Of a stretch of DNA of 46,294 nt, positions 23,792-32,549 are shown piece after piece (position 1 is the stretch's first letter; the number at the start of each line of letters is the position of its first letter). Under the pieces are notes generated by a model. It was not told the DNA's origin. It saw only the letters and a list, made by a program, of their open reading frames with translations, and did not search any database. This DNA comes from JBASRP01 sp044866075 (GTDB lineage: Bacteria; Actinomycetota; AC-67): the NCBI GenBank assembly GCA_044866075.1, contig JBIOTQ010000110.1, forward strand, positions 1-46,294, in the 5' to 3' direction. The position numbers were made by a program, and so were the translations under genes.

Positions 23792-25354
23792 CTAGTCCTC
23801 GACCCTGTATACGCGCACGTATGGGATGCCGTTGATCATGAGCTCGTAGAACTCCGTGCGGTCGCGGAACCGCGCCCACACCTCGGGCACGCGTCCGACC
23901 TGAACGCTCGAGATGTAGAAGAGCACCAGATCCGGCTGTGGCGCGCCGGCGCGCACCAGCGAGCTGTCCTCGATGCGGATCGTGCGGCCCGGGAAGAACT
24001 CCTCGAACCCCGTCAAGCGCGTCGTCGCGACGGTCGTCGACGCCGCGCCGGGCAACGCCGCGAGATCGCGCGCCGCCTCGTCGAGCCCCTCGCCGCGACC
24101 GATCGAGATCGCGTGCTGCGCGGTGACCGGCCCCCCGACCGCCCAGTCGAACGACGCCAGCTCGTACGGATGCAACGCGAGGGCGGGCCCCGCGTGGAGT
24201 GCCAGCGCGGCCGCGAATCCCGCGGCGGCAAAAGCTCTCGCCCGGCCTGCGAACGCGCGCACCAGCGCGATCGCCACGACCAGGTCGAGCGCGGCCATCG
24301 CCGGCAGCAGGTAGCGATCGGCGGTCTTGAGCGTGAGGCTTACGAGCGCGACGAACCCGAGCCCGTACAGGAGGAGCGACGTCGCGATCCTCGCATCGGG
24401 GTCGGCGGTCCGGCGGCGCACCGCCCACACCGTCGCGGCGATCCCTCCGACGAAGGTCACGATCGTCAGCCGCAGCGCCGCAGCCACGGGATAGAAGATC
24501 GGGCCGGGCGCGGGGATGTGCGCGCCCAAGAAGAAGCGCCCGGTATCCGAATCTTCCGACACCCCGCGGATGAGACCGTCGTAGACGACGACGGATACCG
24601 CCTTCCACGGACGCACCCAGATCAACGGCCACAGCGCGATCACCACCAAAGCGCCCATCACGAGGAACGGGACGAGCGGGCGGCGGATGCCCCGTCCCGA
24701 CCGCCACAGCCCCACAGCGGCTGCGACAACGAGGAATCCCGCGAAGGACCGTGTGAGGAAGGCGAAGCCCGCGAACGCCCCCGCCACGGCCATCATCCGC
24801 CGGTCGTCCTCGCGCACGCCGCGGATCAACGCCAGGACCGACGCCGTCATCGCCAGCGTTTGCAAACCGTCGACGTGTGCGACGCGGGTCAGCCCGAAAA
24901 CGAACGGATCGAACGACAGAAGCAGCGCCCCGAGAGCGGCGGCGACCTCGCCGAGGAGCGGCCGCGCCAGCAGCCAGATCGCCACGATCAGCAGCACGTT
25001 CACGACGACCATCCCGAGGCGCGCGCGCTCGTACCGCTCGCGCAGCGTCGCGCCGTCCGGAAGCGTCCTCTGGGCGATCCCCGCGATCCAGGACGTCGTG
25101 ATGCCGGGGTGCCCGGCCTCCGTGTACGCGTGTGTCAATCGGCCGTCGAGTACCGCGTCCGTGAACCGCGTCGACCGCTCCAGCCACAGCTTCTCGTCGA
25201 TCATGAAGCCGCGATCGAGCCCGATCACGCGCGGGACGAATGCCGCGGCCGCGATGCCGAGTCCCACGAGGACGAGCACGGCGCGCGACGCGGCCGGGGA
25301 CGGAGCTCTCGAAGCGCGCAGGGCGGCGGGGGCGTCCAACGTGCGTCGCATCAT
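23792..25354 (-). CDS. Polytopic membrane glycosyltransferase (GT39/ArnT-like)
   Basis: About 520 aa with ten or more hydrophobic helices and a C-terminal extracytoplasmic domain. The first loop after helix 1 carries the acidic motif MIDEKLWLERS, and HPGITTSW follows, both typical of PMT_2/ArnT-like enzymes that use polyprenyl-phosphate sugars. The acceptor is unknown. ATG 25354 is 17 nt from the divergent uvrD start, and a GATTAT box is 6 nt before it, pointing to a leaderless mRNA. It is convergent with guaA (6-nt gap). Confidence 0.82.
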   Translation of the reverse strand: MMRRTLDAPAALRASRAPSPAASRAVLVLVGLGIAAAAFVPRVIGLDRGFMIDEKLWLERSTRFTDAVLDGRLTHAYTEAGHPGITTSWIAGIAQRTLPDGATLRERYERARLGMVVVNVLLIVAIWLLARPLLGEVAAALGALLLSFDPFVFGLTRVAHVDGLQTLAMTASVLALIRGVREDDRRMMAVAGAFAGFAFLTRSFAGFLVVAAAVGLWRSGRGIRRPLVPFLVMGALVVIALWPLIWVRPWKAVSVVVYDGLIRGVSEDSDTGRFFLGAHIPAPGPIFYPVAAALRLTIVTFVGGIAATVWAVRRRTADPDARIATSLLLYGLGFVALVSLTLKTADRYLLPAMAALDLVVAIALVRAFAGRARAFAAAGFAAALALHAGPALALHPYELASFDWAVGGPVTAQHAISIGRGEGLDEAARDLAALPGAASTTVATTRLTGFEEFFPGRTIRIEDSSLVRAGAPQPDLVLFYISSVQVGRVPEVWARFRDRTEFYELMINGIPYVRVYRVED

Positions 25355-25371
25355 AGGGCCATAATCACGGG
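25355..25371. promoter_or_regulatory. Overlapping divergent -10 boxes between glycosyltransferase and uvrD
   Basis: The whole 17-nt gap holds CATAAT on the plus strand, 6 nt before the uvrD GTG, and on the minus strand GATTAT, 6 nt before the glycosyltransferase ATG. The two hexamers overlap, so polymerase binding would be mutually exclusive and both mRNAs would be leaderless. Confidence 0.45.
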
Positions 25372-27573
25372 GTGCCCCCCGACGAGCCCGCCGCCGACGC
25401 AACCCAACGGCCCGCGCCCAGTCCGCGGAAAGACCTGCTCGAAGGGTTGAATCCCGTCCAGCGCGAGGCCGTCACGCACGACGGCGGCCCTCTGCTGGTT
25501 GTCGCCGGCGCGGGGTCGGGAAAAACCAAAGTCCTCACGCACCGCATCGCCTATCTGATCCGCGAGCGGAAGGTCTCGCCGTTCGCGATCCTCGCCATCA
25601 CCTTCACGAACAAGGCCGCCGGAGAGATGAAAGAACGCGTCGGCGGGCTCGTCGGATCCAAGCTCGGGCAGGCGATGTGGGTCATGACCTTCCACTCGGC
25701 CTGCTCGCGCATCCTCCGCAAGGAGGCCACCAGGCTGGGCTTCACCTCGAGCTTCACGATCTACGACGACGCCGACTCCGAGCGCCTGATCGCGTACTGC
25801 TCGAAGGACCTCGAGGTCGACCCCCGCCGCTTCACGCCTCGCATGGTGAAGAACGCGATCGGCAAGGCGAAAGACACCTTGATTGACGAGGACACCTACT
25901 CCAACGCCGCCGGCAACAACTGGCACGAGCGCACCATCGCCGAGATCTACGCCCTGTACCAGTCGCGCCTCCGCGCCGCGAACGCGATGGACTTCGACGA
26001 CCTCATCATGAACACCGTCCACCTCTTCCGGCTGTACGACGACGTCCTCGAGGCTTACCGCAACAAATTCCTTCACGTCCTCGTGGACGAGTTCCAGGAC
26101 ACGAACCACGCGCAATACGTCCTCGCGAAGCTCCTCGCGGAGCGCGACCGCAACATCGCGGTCGTCGGAGACCTCGACCAGTCGATCTACAAGTTCCGCG
26201 GCGCCGACTTCACCAACGTCCTCCGCTTCGAGGAGGACTTCCCCGACGCGCGCGTGATCACGCTCGAGCAGAATTACCGCTCGACGCAGACGATCCTCTC
26301 CGCCGCGAACGCGGTCATCGAAAACAATCAGATGCGCAAACCGAAGACACTCTGGACGGAGATGGCCGGCGGCGAGCTGATCACCCGCTACCACGCCGAG
26401 AACGAACACGAGGAAGCCGCCTGGATCTCGCGCGAGATCGAGCGTCTGCGTGAGGAGGAGTCTCGCAAGTTCAGCGACGTCGCGCTCTTCTACCGGACGA
26501 ACGCGCAGTCGCGCGTGCTGGAGGAGATCTTCGTCCGCGTGGGCATCCCGTACCGCGTCGTCGGATCGCTCAAGTTCTACGACCGCAAGGAGATCAAGGA
26601 CGCACTCGCGTACCTCCGCGTGCTCGTGAATCCGGCCGACGAGGTCTCGCTGCGCCGCATCGTGAACGTCCCGAAGCGCGGGATCGGCGATCAGACGGTC
26701 GCGGCGGTGGACCGTTTCGCGAAGGCATCCAACATCACGATGTCCGAGGCGCTCCAGCGCGCCGACGAGAACCCCGACCTCGGCCCGCGCGCCAAAACCG
26801 CCGCCGCGAACGTCGGCGCGCTGCTGCGCGTCTTGCGCGAGATCGCCGAGCGCGGCTCCGATCCCGCCGACGTCCTCGAGGCCGTGCTCGAACGCACCGG
26901 CTACATCGAGGAGCTCGAAGCCGACGGCTCGATCGAAGCTCTCGGCCGGGTCGAGAACCTCAAGGAGCTGGTCGGCGTGGCGCGCGAGTTCGCCGCCGAG
27001 AACCCCGAGGGCGGCGTGCGTGAGTTCCTCGAGCAGGTGGCGCTGGTCTCCGACGCCGACGAGCTCGTCGAGGAGGGCGGCGCCGTCACGATGATGACGA
27101 TGCACATCGCGAAGGGCCTCGAGTTCCCCGTGGTGGTCATGGTCGGCATGGAGGACGGCGTCTTCCCCCACATGCGGTCGATGACCGACCCGGCCGAGCT
27201 CGAGGAGGAGCGCCGCCTCGCGTACGTCGGCATCACGCGCGCGAAGGAGCGCCTCTACCTGACGCACGCCTGGAGCCGCAGCCTGTACGGCGGCTCGAAC
27301 TACAATCCGCCCTCGCGCTTCCTGCACGAGATCCCGGAAGAGCTCGTCCGCTCCATCGAATCGACCGGCGAGTCCGATGAGAGCCAGATCCCGCCGAACG
27401 AGCGTCGTACCCTGTCGCTCGCGGTCGGCGACGAGGTCTTCCACGAACGCTGGGGACGCGGCGTCGTCACCGCGGTCAGCGGCCGCGGCCGGAACGCCGA
27501 GGCCAGCGTGCACTTCGAAGACGAGGGCACGAAGCGCCTGCTATTGGCGTACGCGCCCTTGCAGCGCGTTTGA
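25372..27573 (+). CDS. uvrD: UvrD/PcrA-type ATP-dependent DNA helicase
   Basis: A 733-aa superfamily 1A 3'-5' helicase for nucleotide-excision and mismatch-type repair and for clearing replication blocks. Motifs in order: Q-motif NPVQREAV, Walker A AGAGSGKT, ITFTNKAAGEMKER, Walker B VDEFQDTN, motif III GDLDQSIYKFRGA, motif IV QNYRST, motif V MTMHIAKGLEFPVV, motif VI YVGITRAKERL. The tail (VGDEVFHERWGRGVV, Tudor-like) is the PcrA-type C-terminus that can contact RNA polymerase. GTG 25372 gives the expected N-terminus. Confidence 0.96.
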   Translation: MPPDEPAADATQRPAPSPRKDLLEGLNPVQREAVTHDGGPLLVVAGAGSGKTKVLTHRIAYLIRERKVSPFAILAITFTNKAAGEMKERVGGLVGSKLGQAMWVMTFHSACSRILRKEATRLGFTSSFTIYDDADSERLIAYCSKDLEVDPRRFTPRMVKNAIGKAKDTLIDEDTYSNAAGNNWHERTIAEIYALYQSRLRAANAMDFDDLIMNTVHLFRLYDDVLEAYRNKFLHVLVDEFQDTNHAQYVLAKLLAERDRNIAVVGDLDQSIYKFRGADFTNVLRFEEDFPDARVITLEQNYRSTQTILSAANAVIENNQMRKPKTLWTEMAGGELITRYHAENEHEEAAWISREIERLREEESRKFSDVALFYRTNAQSRVLEEIFVRVGIPYRVVGSLKFYDRKEIKDALAYLRVLVNPADEVSLRRIVNVPKRGIGDQTVAAVDRFAKASNITMSEALQRADENPDLGPRAKTAAANVGALLRVLREIAERGSDPADVLEAVLERTGYIEELEADGSIEALGRVENLKELVGVAREFAAENPEGGVREFLEQVALVSDADELVEEGGAVTMMTMHIAKGLEFPVVVMVGMEDGVFPHMRSMTDPAELEEERRLAYVGITRAKERLYLTHAWSRSLYGGSNYNPPSRFLHEIPEELVRSIESTGESDESQIPPNERRTLSLAVGDEVFHERWGRGVVTAVSGRGRNAEASVHFEDEGTKRLLLAYAPLQRV

Positions 27574-27618
27574 CGCGCCTACCGCGCCCAGGTCCGAGGG
27601 AGGGCTAATCTTCTTCGC

Positions 27619-28101
27619 GTGTCCGACAGCACACTTCTCGTTCGCATCCTCGTGGCGGCGGCGCTCGGTGGGATTGTGGGGATCGAGCGCGAGCTCAGGG
27701 ATCAGCCGGCCGGGTTCCGCACTCACATCCTGCTCTCGGTCGGATCGGCTCTGTTCACCATCGTCGGGGCGTTCGGGTTCCAGGCGTTCACCGGCGGAAC
27801 GGACACCCACCGGGTCCAGGCGGATCTCACGCGCGTCGCGAGTCAGATTGTGGCCGGGATCGGGTTCCTCGGCGGCGGAGCGATCCTCAAGTACGGGGCG
27901 ACGGTGCGCGGGATCACCACTGCCGCGAGCTTGTGGGTGACGGCCGCCATCGGGATGGCCGTGGGGATGGGCTTCTATTTCGGAGCGACGGCGACCGCCG
28001 CCGTCGCGGTGTTCTCCCTCGCGGGTCTCAAGCCGATCGAGAGACGGTTCCTGCGTCGTGGCGACAGCGCCGCACCGCCGCCATCGATGCCGCCCGACTA
28101 G
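27619..28101 (+). CDS. MgtC/SapB family membrane protein
   Basis: 160 aa, mostly hydrophobic, with the MgtC core: LVRILVAAALGGIVGIERE, AGFRTHILLSVGSAL, QIVAGIGFLGGGAILKYG and VRGITTAASLWVTAAIGMAVG. Four or five membrane helices; the acidic C-terminal domain of true MgtC is absent. Role in magnesium or membrane homeostasis is inferred from the family. TAATCT stands 7 nt before the GTG start, so it may be leaderless. Confidence 0.9.
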   Translation: MSDSTLLVRILVAAALGGIVGIERELRDQPAGFRTHILLSVGSALFTIVGAFGFQAFTGGTDTHRVQADLTRVASQIVAGIGFLGGGAILKYGATVRGITTAASLWVTAAIGMAVGMGFYFGATATAAVAVFSLAGLKPIERRFLRRGDSAAPPPSMPPD

Positions 28102-28103
28102 CG

Positions 28104-29027
28104 TTACGCCCCGGTCGCGCTGCTGCGCCGGTTCCGAGTGACCGACGGCAGTGCCGTCACGGGAGCCACCGGACGGTGATCGACCTCGAGCGTCGAGAGC
28201 GCCGACACCACCGAGCGGATCAGCTGTCCGGACAGGAGCAGGCTCATGTGCCCGTGGTCCTTCACGATCACGTTCGTCGCGCGCAGCGCCGGCGTCAGCA
28301 GTTTCGCGCTGGATGCGGGTACGACGAGAGGGTCCAGGTTCGAGTAATAGGAGATGAACCGCGTCGGAACCTCGACCGCGGTGCGTTCGAGGCGATCGAG
28401 GAGCTCGGAGCGCGGCCGGATCTGCCGGGCCGCGCGGCCGCGCCCGATCAGCGCAGCGTACGTACCGTTGTGGGGCGTCCCGAGCGTGATGCACGTGTGG
28501 ACCCGCTTATCGCCGCCGCCCTCCTGTACGTACGCGCGCGCGACCAAGCCGCCCAGGGAATGGCCGACGAGATGCACCCGCGTCGCTCCCGTCCGATTGA
28601 GCACGTTCTCGACGTACCCGCCGAGCTGTGCGGCGAGCTCCTCGATCTCGTGGCCGATGACGTTGTAGTTCATCGTGTGCACGTGCCGGAACCCGTTGCG
28701 TCGCAGCGCCCGGCGCATCACGAGGAACCCGGAGCGGTTGTGGAAGTAGCCGTGCAGCAGGATGATCGGCGTCGCCGCGGCCTCGGGCTCGAGGTAGCAG
28801 AGCGGCAGCTCGCGCGCGTAGAGGCCGCGGAACGCGCCGGACGATGTATCGGGGTCGAGGGCCTCGCCGAGGAGTCCGGCCGGATACATCGCGACGTTCA
28901 CGCCCATCCAGACGGCCTCCTTGACGTAGCCGGAGTAGGTCTTGGGCCGGAGCAGGGCGCGGCCGATGGCCTTCCGCACGGCGCGTACGTCGCCGCGCAC
29001 CCGTCCCAACTCACGTGGGCCGATCAT
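28104..29027 (-). CDS. Lipase/esterase-like alpha/beta hydrolase
   Basis: About 307 aa. Oxyanion region ILLHGYFHNRSGF, nucleophile elbow VHLVGHSLGGLVAR, and C-terminal His in VKDHGHMSLLLS, with a likely acid in YYSNLDPLVV, so the triad is intact; LGTPHNGT is typical of triacylglycerol-lipase or PGAP1-like families. No clear signal peptide. ATG 29027 was chosen because GGGGGT precedes it; a longer version has no support. Convergent with mgtC (2-nt gap). Confidence 0.82.
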   Translation of the reverse strand: MIGPRELGRVRGDVRAVRKAIGRALLRPKTYSGYVKEAVWMGVNVAMYPAGLLGEALDPDTSSGAFRGLYARELPLCYLEPEAAATPIILLHGYFHNRSGFLVMRRALRRNGFRHVHTMNYNVIGHEIEELAAQLGGYVENVLNRTGATRVHLVGHSLGGLVARAYVQEGGGDKRVHTCITLGTPHNGTYAALIGRGRAARQIRPRSELLDRLERTAVEVPTRFISYYSNLDPLVVPASSAKLLTPALRATNVIVKDHGHMSLLLSGQLIRSVVSALSTLEVDHRPVAPVTALPSVTRNRRSSATGA

Positions 29028-29274
29028 CGAACCCCCATCGCGGGAGCCCCCGCTCCTGCCGGCTCGTGGCCGGCCTCGCACAACCTTCTACGACGTGGGG
29101 AGGGTTTCCTTGCACATCCGGCCCGGACAGCCGCTCGTGGTGGCCGAATCACACTCCTGTGATTCTTGCCGGTAGGACCCTCTAGGTCAAGGACGTGAAA
29201 ACCCACGTCACTGTCCTACCCAGCATCGGAAGCGGAGAAAGCAAACTCAATGGGTCAGGCGTCTCATTTCGGGA
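28980..29274. other. Lipase upstream region and end of accDA operon
   Basis: From the lipase start (29027) to the small membrane protein stop (29275) there are 247 nt without a supportable gene; content is the two inverted repeats at 29146-29220. A minus-strand TTGACC with AAGAAT 17 nt on lies here but is weak. Confidence 0.35.
29146..29220. other. Pair of strong inverted repeats between the accDA operon and the lipase gene
   Basis: First: GAATCACA (29146-29153), loop CTCC, TGTGATTC (29158-29165). Second: GGTAGGAC (29171-29178) pairs with GTCCTACC (29213-29220) and encloses GACGTG (29192-29197), loop AAAACC, CACGTC (29204-29209). Could be a terminator, leader or small RNA on either strand; none of the known riboswitch classes was recognised. 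Confidence 0.45.
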
Positions 29275-29430
29275 CTAGCCCGAACGGGTGAGCAGGTAGA
29301 CGACGCCGAGGACGACGATCAACGCGCCCAGGACGAGGGGGGCGATCACCCACAGAGGGCCCATCTGGCCGCGTGGCACGATCTTCCTTGCCGGCCGGAC
29401 CCGCTTCTTCCGCCCCGGTTCTGTTGTCAT
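29275..29430 (-). CDS. Small single-pass membrane protein (51 aa)
   Basis: A short gene: an N-terminal basic segment (EPGRKKRVRPARK), then a hydrophobic helix (WVIAPLVLGALIVVLGVVYLL) and a short tail ending TRSG. Its ATG overlaps the stop of the carboxyltransferase gene by 4 bp (ATGA), so it is translationally coupled to it. Function unknown; the coupling suggests a role near fatty-acid or acyl-CoA carboxylation, or simply operon sharing. Confidence 0.7.
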   Translation of the reverse strand: MTTEPGRKKRVRPARKIVPRGQMGPLWVIAPLVLGALIVVLGVVYLLTRSG

Positions 29431-30878
29431 CCCGCGAGGAAGGCGCTACCCGCGTTCCGCCAGCGTTCGCGTCGGGCGGCCAGCCGCTGTTCGCGCGGGA
29501 GAGAGGTGAGCTCGTCGAGAGCCGACGCGACGGCCTCGCCGACGAGCTTGATCGCGAGGTCCGGATCCGTGTGTGCCCCGCCCGGTGGCTCGGGAACGAT
29601 CCCGTCGGCCAGCCCGTACCGGATCAGGTCCCGCGCGGTCGGCCTGAGGTCTCGGGCGACGGCTTCGACGTCGGAGCGTTTCAAGATCGCCGCCGCGCCC
29701 TCCGGTGCGATCACCGAGAAAATGGCGTTCTCACAGATCAGGACGCGGTCGCACACCGCAAGCGAGAGCGCGCCGCCGCTGCCTCCTTCGCCGGTGATCA
29801 CGGCGATCGACGGGCCGGGGTGCTCCATCACGGTGCGGAACGCGGTCGCGATCGTCCGCGCGATGCCCTGACGCTCGGATTCGGACGACGGATCCGCGCC
29901 CGGTGTGTCGATGATCGCCACCAGCGGAACGCCGAGCGCGCCGGCGAAGCGCAGGAGACGGTAGGCCTTGCGGTAGCCGGGCGGCGTCGGCCGCGTGCGG
30001 TCGAGCGCTATGACGCCGGTGCGGCGGCCGGCGATCCGCGCGACGCCGCACGCGACGCCGGTGTCGTCCGCCCCGGCGCGGTCGCCGCGCACCTCGATCA
30101 ACGCGTCCGAGATACCGTCGAGGACCCGGCGCCCGGCGGGCCGGTCGGGGTGGCGCGCGAGAGCGACGGCCTCCCACGCGTCGCCGGACGGCGCGACCGC
30201 TTCCACAGCGGCGCGCGGCTCCGCCGGCGCGTCGGGCTCGAGCGTGGCGCGCAGGAACACCCCGGCCTGCGTGCGCAGCTGGTCGGGCGGGACGATCTCG
30301 TCGATGAGGCCGCTGGCGAAAGAGAACTCGGCCGTGTGCGATCCCTCGGGAAGCGGTCCAACCTGCTCGGCGACGCGCGGCCCGGCGAAGCCGATCGTCG
30401 CGCCCGGCTCGGCCCACAGAACGTCGGCCAGCGATGCGAAGGACGCGTAGACGCCGCCGGTCGTTGGATGACGCAGGTACGCGAGGAACGGCAATCCGGC
30501 GACCGTCAACGCGCGCCGCGCCGTGATCGTCTTCGCCATCTGCGCGAGCGCGAGCATCCCCTCCTGCATGCGCGCGCCGCCCGTCGCGGTGATCGCGATC
30601 ACGGCGGCGTGACGTTCGATCGCGCGCTCGAACGCGCGCGCGATCTTCTCGCCGGCGGCGACGCCCATCGAGCCGCCGTACACCTCGAAGTCGAATGAGA
30701 TCGCGACGACCGGGAGCGCGGCGATCGCACCATCCGCGGTGATCACGGACTCGCGCGATTCCTCGCGCGATGCATATCCGGGGAACAGGAGGGGATCCGT
30801 GGACGCGAGGTTCGCGTCGCGTTCCTCCCATCCCCGATCGAGAACGAGGTCGATCCATTCACGGGCGTTCCGAGCCAT
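29427..30878 (-). CDS. accDA: Fused acetyl-CoA carboxylase carboxyltransferase (beta-alpha)
   Basis: 483 aa combining both carboxyltransferase halves that move CO2 from carboxybiotin to acetyl-CoA. The beta half has FEVYGGSMGVAAGEKI and ATGGARMQEGMLALAQMAKT, then TGGVYASFASL. The alpha half has GALGVPLVAIIDTPGAD, ITGEGGSGGALSLAV and FSVIAPEGAAAIL. The N-terminal four-cysteine zinc ribbon of bacterial AccD is absent: the protein starts MARNAREWIDLVLD with no cysteines there. Biotin carboxylase and carrier are not in the window. Divergent from the B12-binding gene. Confidence 0.9.
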   Translation of the reverse strand: MARNAREWIDLVLDRGWEERDANLASTDPLLFPGYASREESRESVITADGAIAALPVVAISFDFEVYGGSMGVAAGEKIARAFERAIERHAAVIAITATGGARMQEGMLALAQMAKTITARRALTVAGLPFLAYLRHPTTGGVYASFASLADVLWAEPGATIGFAGPRVAEQVGPLPEGSHTAEFSFASGLIDEIVPPDQLRTQAGVFLRATLEPDAPAEPRAAVEAVAPSGDAWEAVALARHPDRPAGRRVLDGISDALIEVRGDRAGADDTGVACGVARIAGRRTGVIALDRTRPTPPGYRKAYRLLRFAGALGVPLVAIIDTPGADPSSESERQGIARTIATAFRTVMEHPGPSIAVITGEGGSGGALSLAVCDRVLICENAIFSVIAPEGAAAILKRSDVEAVARDLRPTARDLIRYGLADGIVPEPPGGAHTDPDLAIKLVGEAVASALDELTSLPREQRLAARRERWRNAGSAFLAG

Positions 30879-30902
30879 AACGCGAGCTCCCGGTGGTGTG
30901 CT

Positions 30903-30932
30903 TTGCGAGCGCAGGAAAACGACCCGTATCAT
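30903..30932 (+). promoter_or_regulatory. Predicted promoter of the B12-binding/sucCD operon
   Basis: TTGCGA at 30903-30908, 18-nt spacer, TATCAT at 30927-30932, followed by a leader of about 40 nt. Confidence 0.45.
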
Positions 30933-30980
30933 CTCGCCCGCGAGAACGCTCGCGCAACCGTCCGAACGGGCATCTATCCG

Positions 30981-31394
30981 ATGGCGAAACAAGGCTCCAA
31001 CACGATCCGCGTGGTGATCGCGAAGCCGGGCCTCGACGGCCACGATCGCGGCGCCAAGGTCGTCGCGCGCGCGTTGCGCGACGCGGGGATGGAGGTCATC
31101 TACACGGGGCTCCACCAGACGCCCGAGCAGATCGTCGAGACCGCGATCCAGGAGGACGCAGACGTGGTCGGGTTGTCGATCCACTCCGGCGCCCACATGA
31201 CTCTCTTCCCGCGTGTCGTCGAGCTGCTGCGCGAACGCGGCGCCGCCGACGTGTTGGTTTTCGGCGGCGGCATCATCCCGCGCGAGGACATCCCCGTGCT
31301 GAAGGAGCGCGGGATCGCCGAGATCTTCGGGCCCGGCGCGACGACCTCTGAGATCGTCGGCTGGCTGCGCGCGCACGTGGGGACGGCCGCATAG
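30981..31394 (+). CDS. Cobalamin-binding subunit of an acyl-CoA mutase
   Basis: 137 aa, a stand-alone B12-binding domain with the base-off signature KPGLDGHDRGAKVVARALRDAG (DxHxxG with the cobalt-ligand His), IHSGAHM and VFGGGIIPREDI. It matches the small subunit or C-terminal domain of methylmalonyl-CoA, ethylmalonyl-CoA or isobutyryl-CoA mutases. The catalytic TIM-barrel subunit is not in the window. Its stop abuts the sucC ATG, so the mutase and succinyl-CoA synthetase are made together, fitting conversion of methylmalonyl-CoA to succinyl-CoA and succinate. Start ATG 30981. Confidence 0.9.
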   Translation: MAKQGSNTIRVVIAKPGLDGHDRGAKVVARALRDAGMEVIYTGLHQTPEQIVETAIQEDADVVGLSIHSGAHMTLFPRVVELLRERGAADVLVFGGGIIPREDIPVLKERGIAEIFGPGATTSEIVGWLRAHVGTAA

Positions 31395-32549
31395 ATGGAT
31401 CTCTTCGAGTACCAAGCCAAAGACCTGTTCCGCCGTCACGGCATCCCCGTACCCGACGGACGCGTCGCGTCGACCGCGGCCGGCGCCGAGCGCGTCGCCG
31501 AGAAGATCGGCGGTCGCGTCGTCGTCAAGGCGCAGGTACAGGTCGGCGGGCGCGGAAGGGCCGGCGGGATCAAGCTCGCCGACTCGCCGGCGCAAGCGAA
31601 GGTGGTCGCCTCTCAGATCCTCGGGATGGACATCAAAGGGCACAAGGTTCGCCGCGTGCTCGTCGAGCGCGCCGGCGACATCGCAAGCGAGTTCTACGGC
31701 TCGTTCATGCTCGATCGCACCGCGAAGGCGTACCTCGGGATGGTGAGCTCGAAGGGCGGCGTCGACATCGAAGAGGTCGCCGCGACCGAGCCCGAGGCGA
31801 TCGCGCAGGTGCGCATCTCGCCGCTGAGCGGGCTGCAGCCGTTCCATCTGCGGCGTCTGCTGTACGACGGGGGGATCCGGAAGGAGGCGCACAAGAGCGC
31901 GGCGGCGCTGCTCGAGAAGATGTTCTCGTTCTTCCTTGCCAACGACGCGTCGCTCGTCGAGGTCAACCCGATGGTGTTGACCGGCGCCGGCGACGTGATC
32001 GCGCTCGACGCGAAGGTATCGCTCGACGACAACGCGTCCTACCGGCAGCCGCTCTTCGCGAAGCTCGCCGGCGACATCCCGCTGCCGAAGCAGGAGAAGG
32101 TCGCGAAGGAGAAGGGCCTCAACTACGTGAAGCTCGACGGCACGATCGGGATCATCGGCAACGGCGCCGGGCTGACGATGTCGACGCTCGACGTCGTCGC
32201 CGAGGCCGGCGGCGCGCCCGCGAACTTCCTCGACATCGGCGGCGGCGCGAACGCGGCGACGATGGCGGCCGGCATCGACCTGATCTTCAGCGACCGCAAG
32301 GTGAAGTCGTTGTTCGTCAACATCTTCGGCGGCATCACGCGCTGCGACGAGGTCGCGCGTGGGATCCTCGGCGCGCTGGAGCAACTCCGCAAACTCAAGG
32401 CGCCGATCGTCGTGCGGCTCGACGGGACCAACGCGACCGAGGGACGCAAGATCCTGGAGGACGCGGCGCATCCGAACATCGCGATGGCGCCGACCATGCT
32501 GGAGGCCGCCTCCAAGGCCGTCGAACTGACGAAGAAGGGTCGTCGATGA
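31395..32549 (+). CDS. sucC: Succinyl-CoA synthetase, ADP/GDP-forming, beta subunit
   Basis: 384 aa of the TCA-cycle enzyme that couples succinyl-CoA cleavage to nucleotide phosphorylation. ATP-grasp domain: MDLFEYQAKDLFRRHGIPVP, KAQVQVGGRGRAGGIKL, and EVNPMVL; C-terminal domain GNGAGLTMSTLDVV and FVNIFGGITRCDEVA. Begins directly after the B12-domain stop and overlaps sucD by 4 bp. Confidence 0.97.
   Translation: MDLFEYQAKDLFRRHGIPVPDGRVASTAAGAERVAEKIGGRVVVKAQVQVGGRGRAGGIKLADSPAQAKVVASQILGMDIKGHKVRRVLVERAGDIASEFYGSFMLDRTAKAYLGMVSSKGGVDIEEVAATEPEAIAQVRISPLSGLQPFHLRRLLYDGGIRKEAHKSAAALLEKMFSFFLANDASLVEVNPMVLTGAGDVIALDAKVSLDDNASYRQPLFAKLAGDIPLPKQEKVAKEKGLNYVKLDGTIGIIGNGAGLTMSTLDVVAEAGGAPANFLDIGGGANAATMAAGIDLIFSDRKVKSLFVNIFGGITRCDEVARGILGALEQLRKLKAPIVVRLDGTNATEGRKILEDAAHPNIAMAPTMLEAASKAVELTKKGRR

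Noticed and set aside
25351..27513. 720-codon frame antisense to uvrD
   Set aside because: It mirrors the helicase codons and shows no family motif; uvrD is unambiguous.
29427..32471. A very long minus-strand reading frame (over 1000 codons) extending through sucC and the B12 gene
   Set aside because: Only the 29427-30878 part looks like a protein. The remainder lies opposite clear genes and is low-complexity Arg/Asp/Val sequence caused by high GC.
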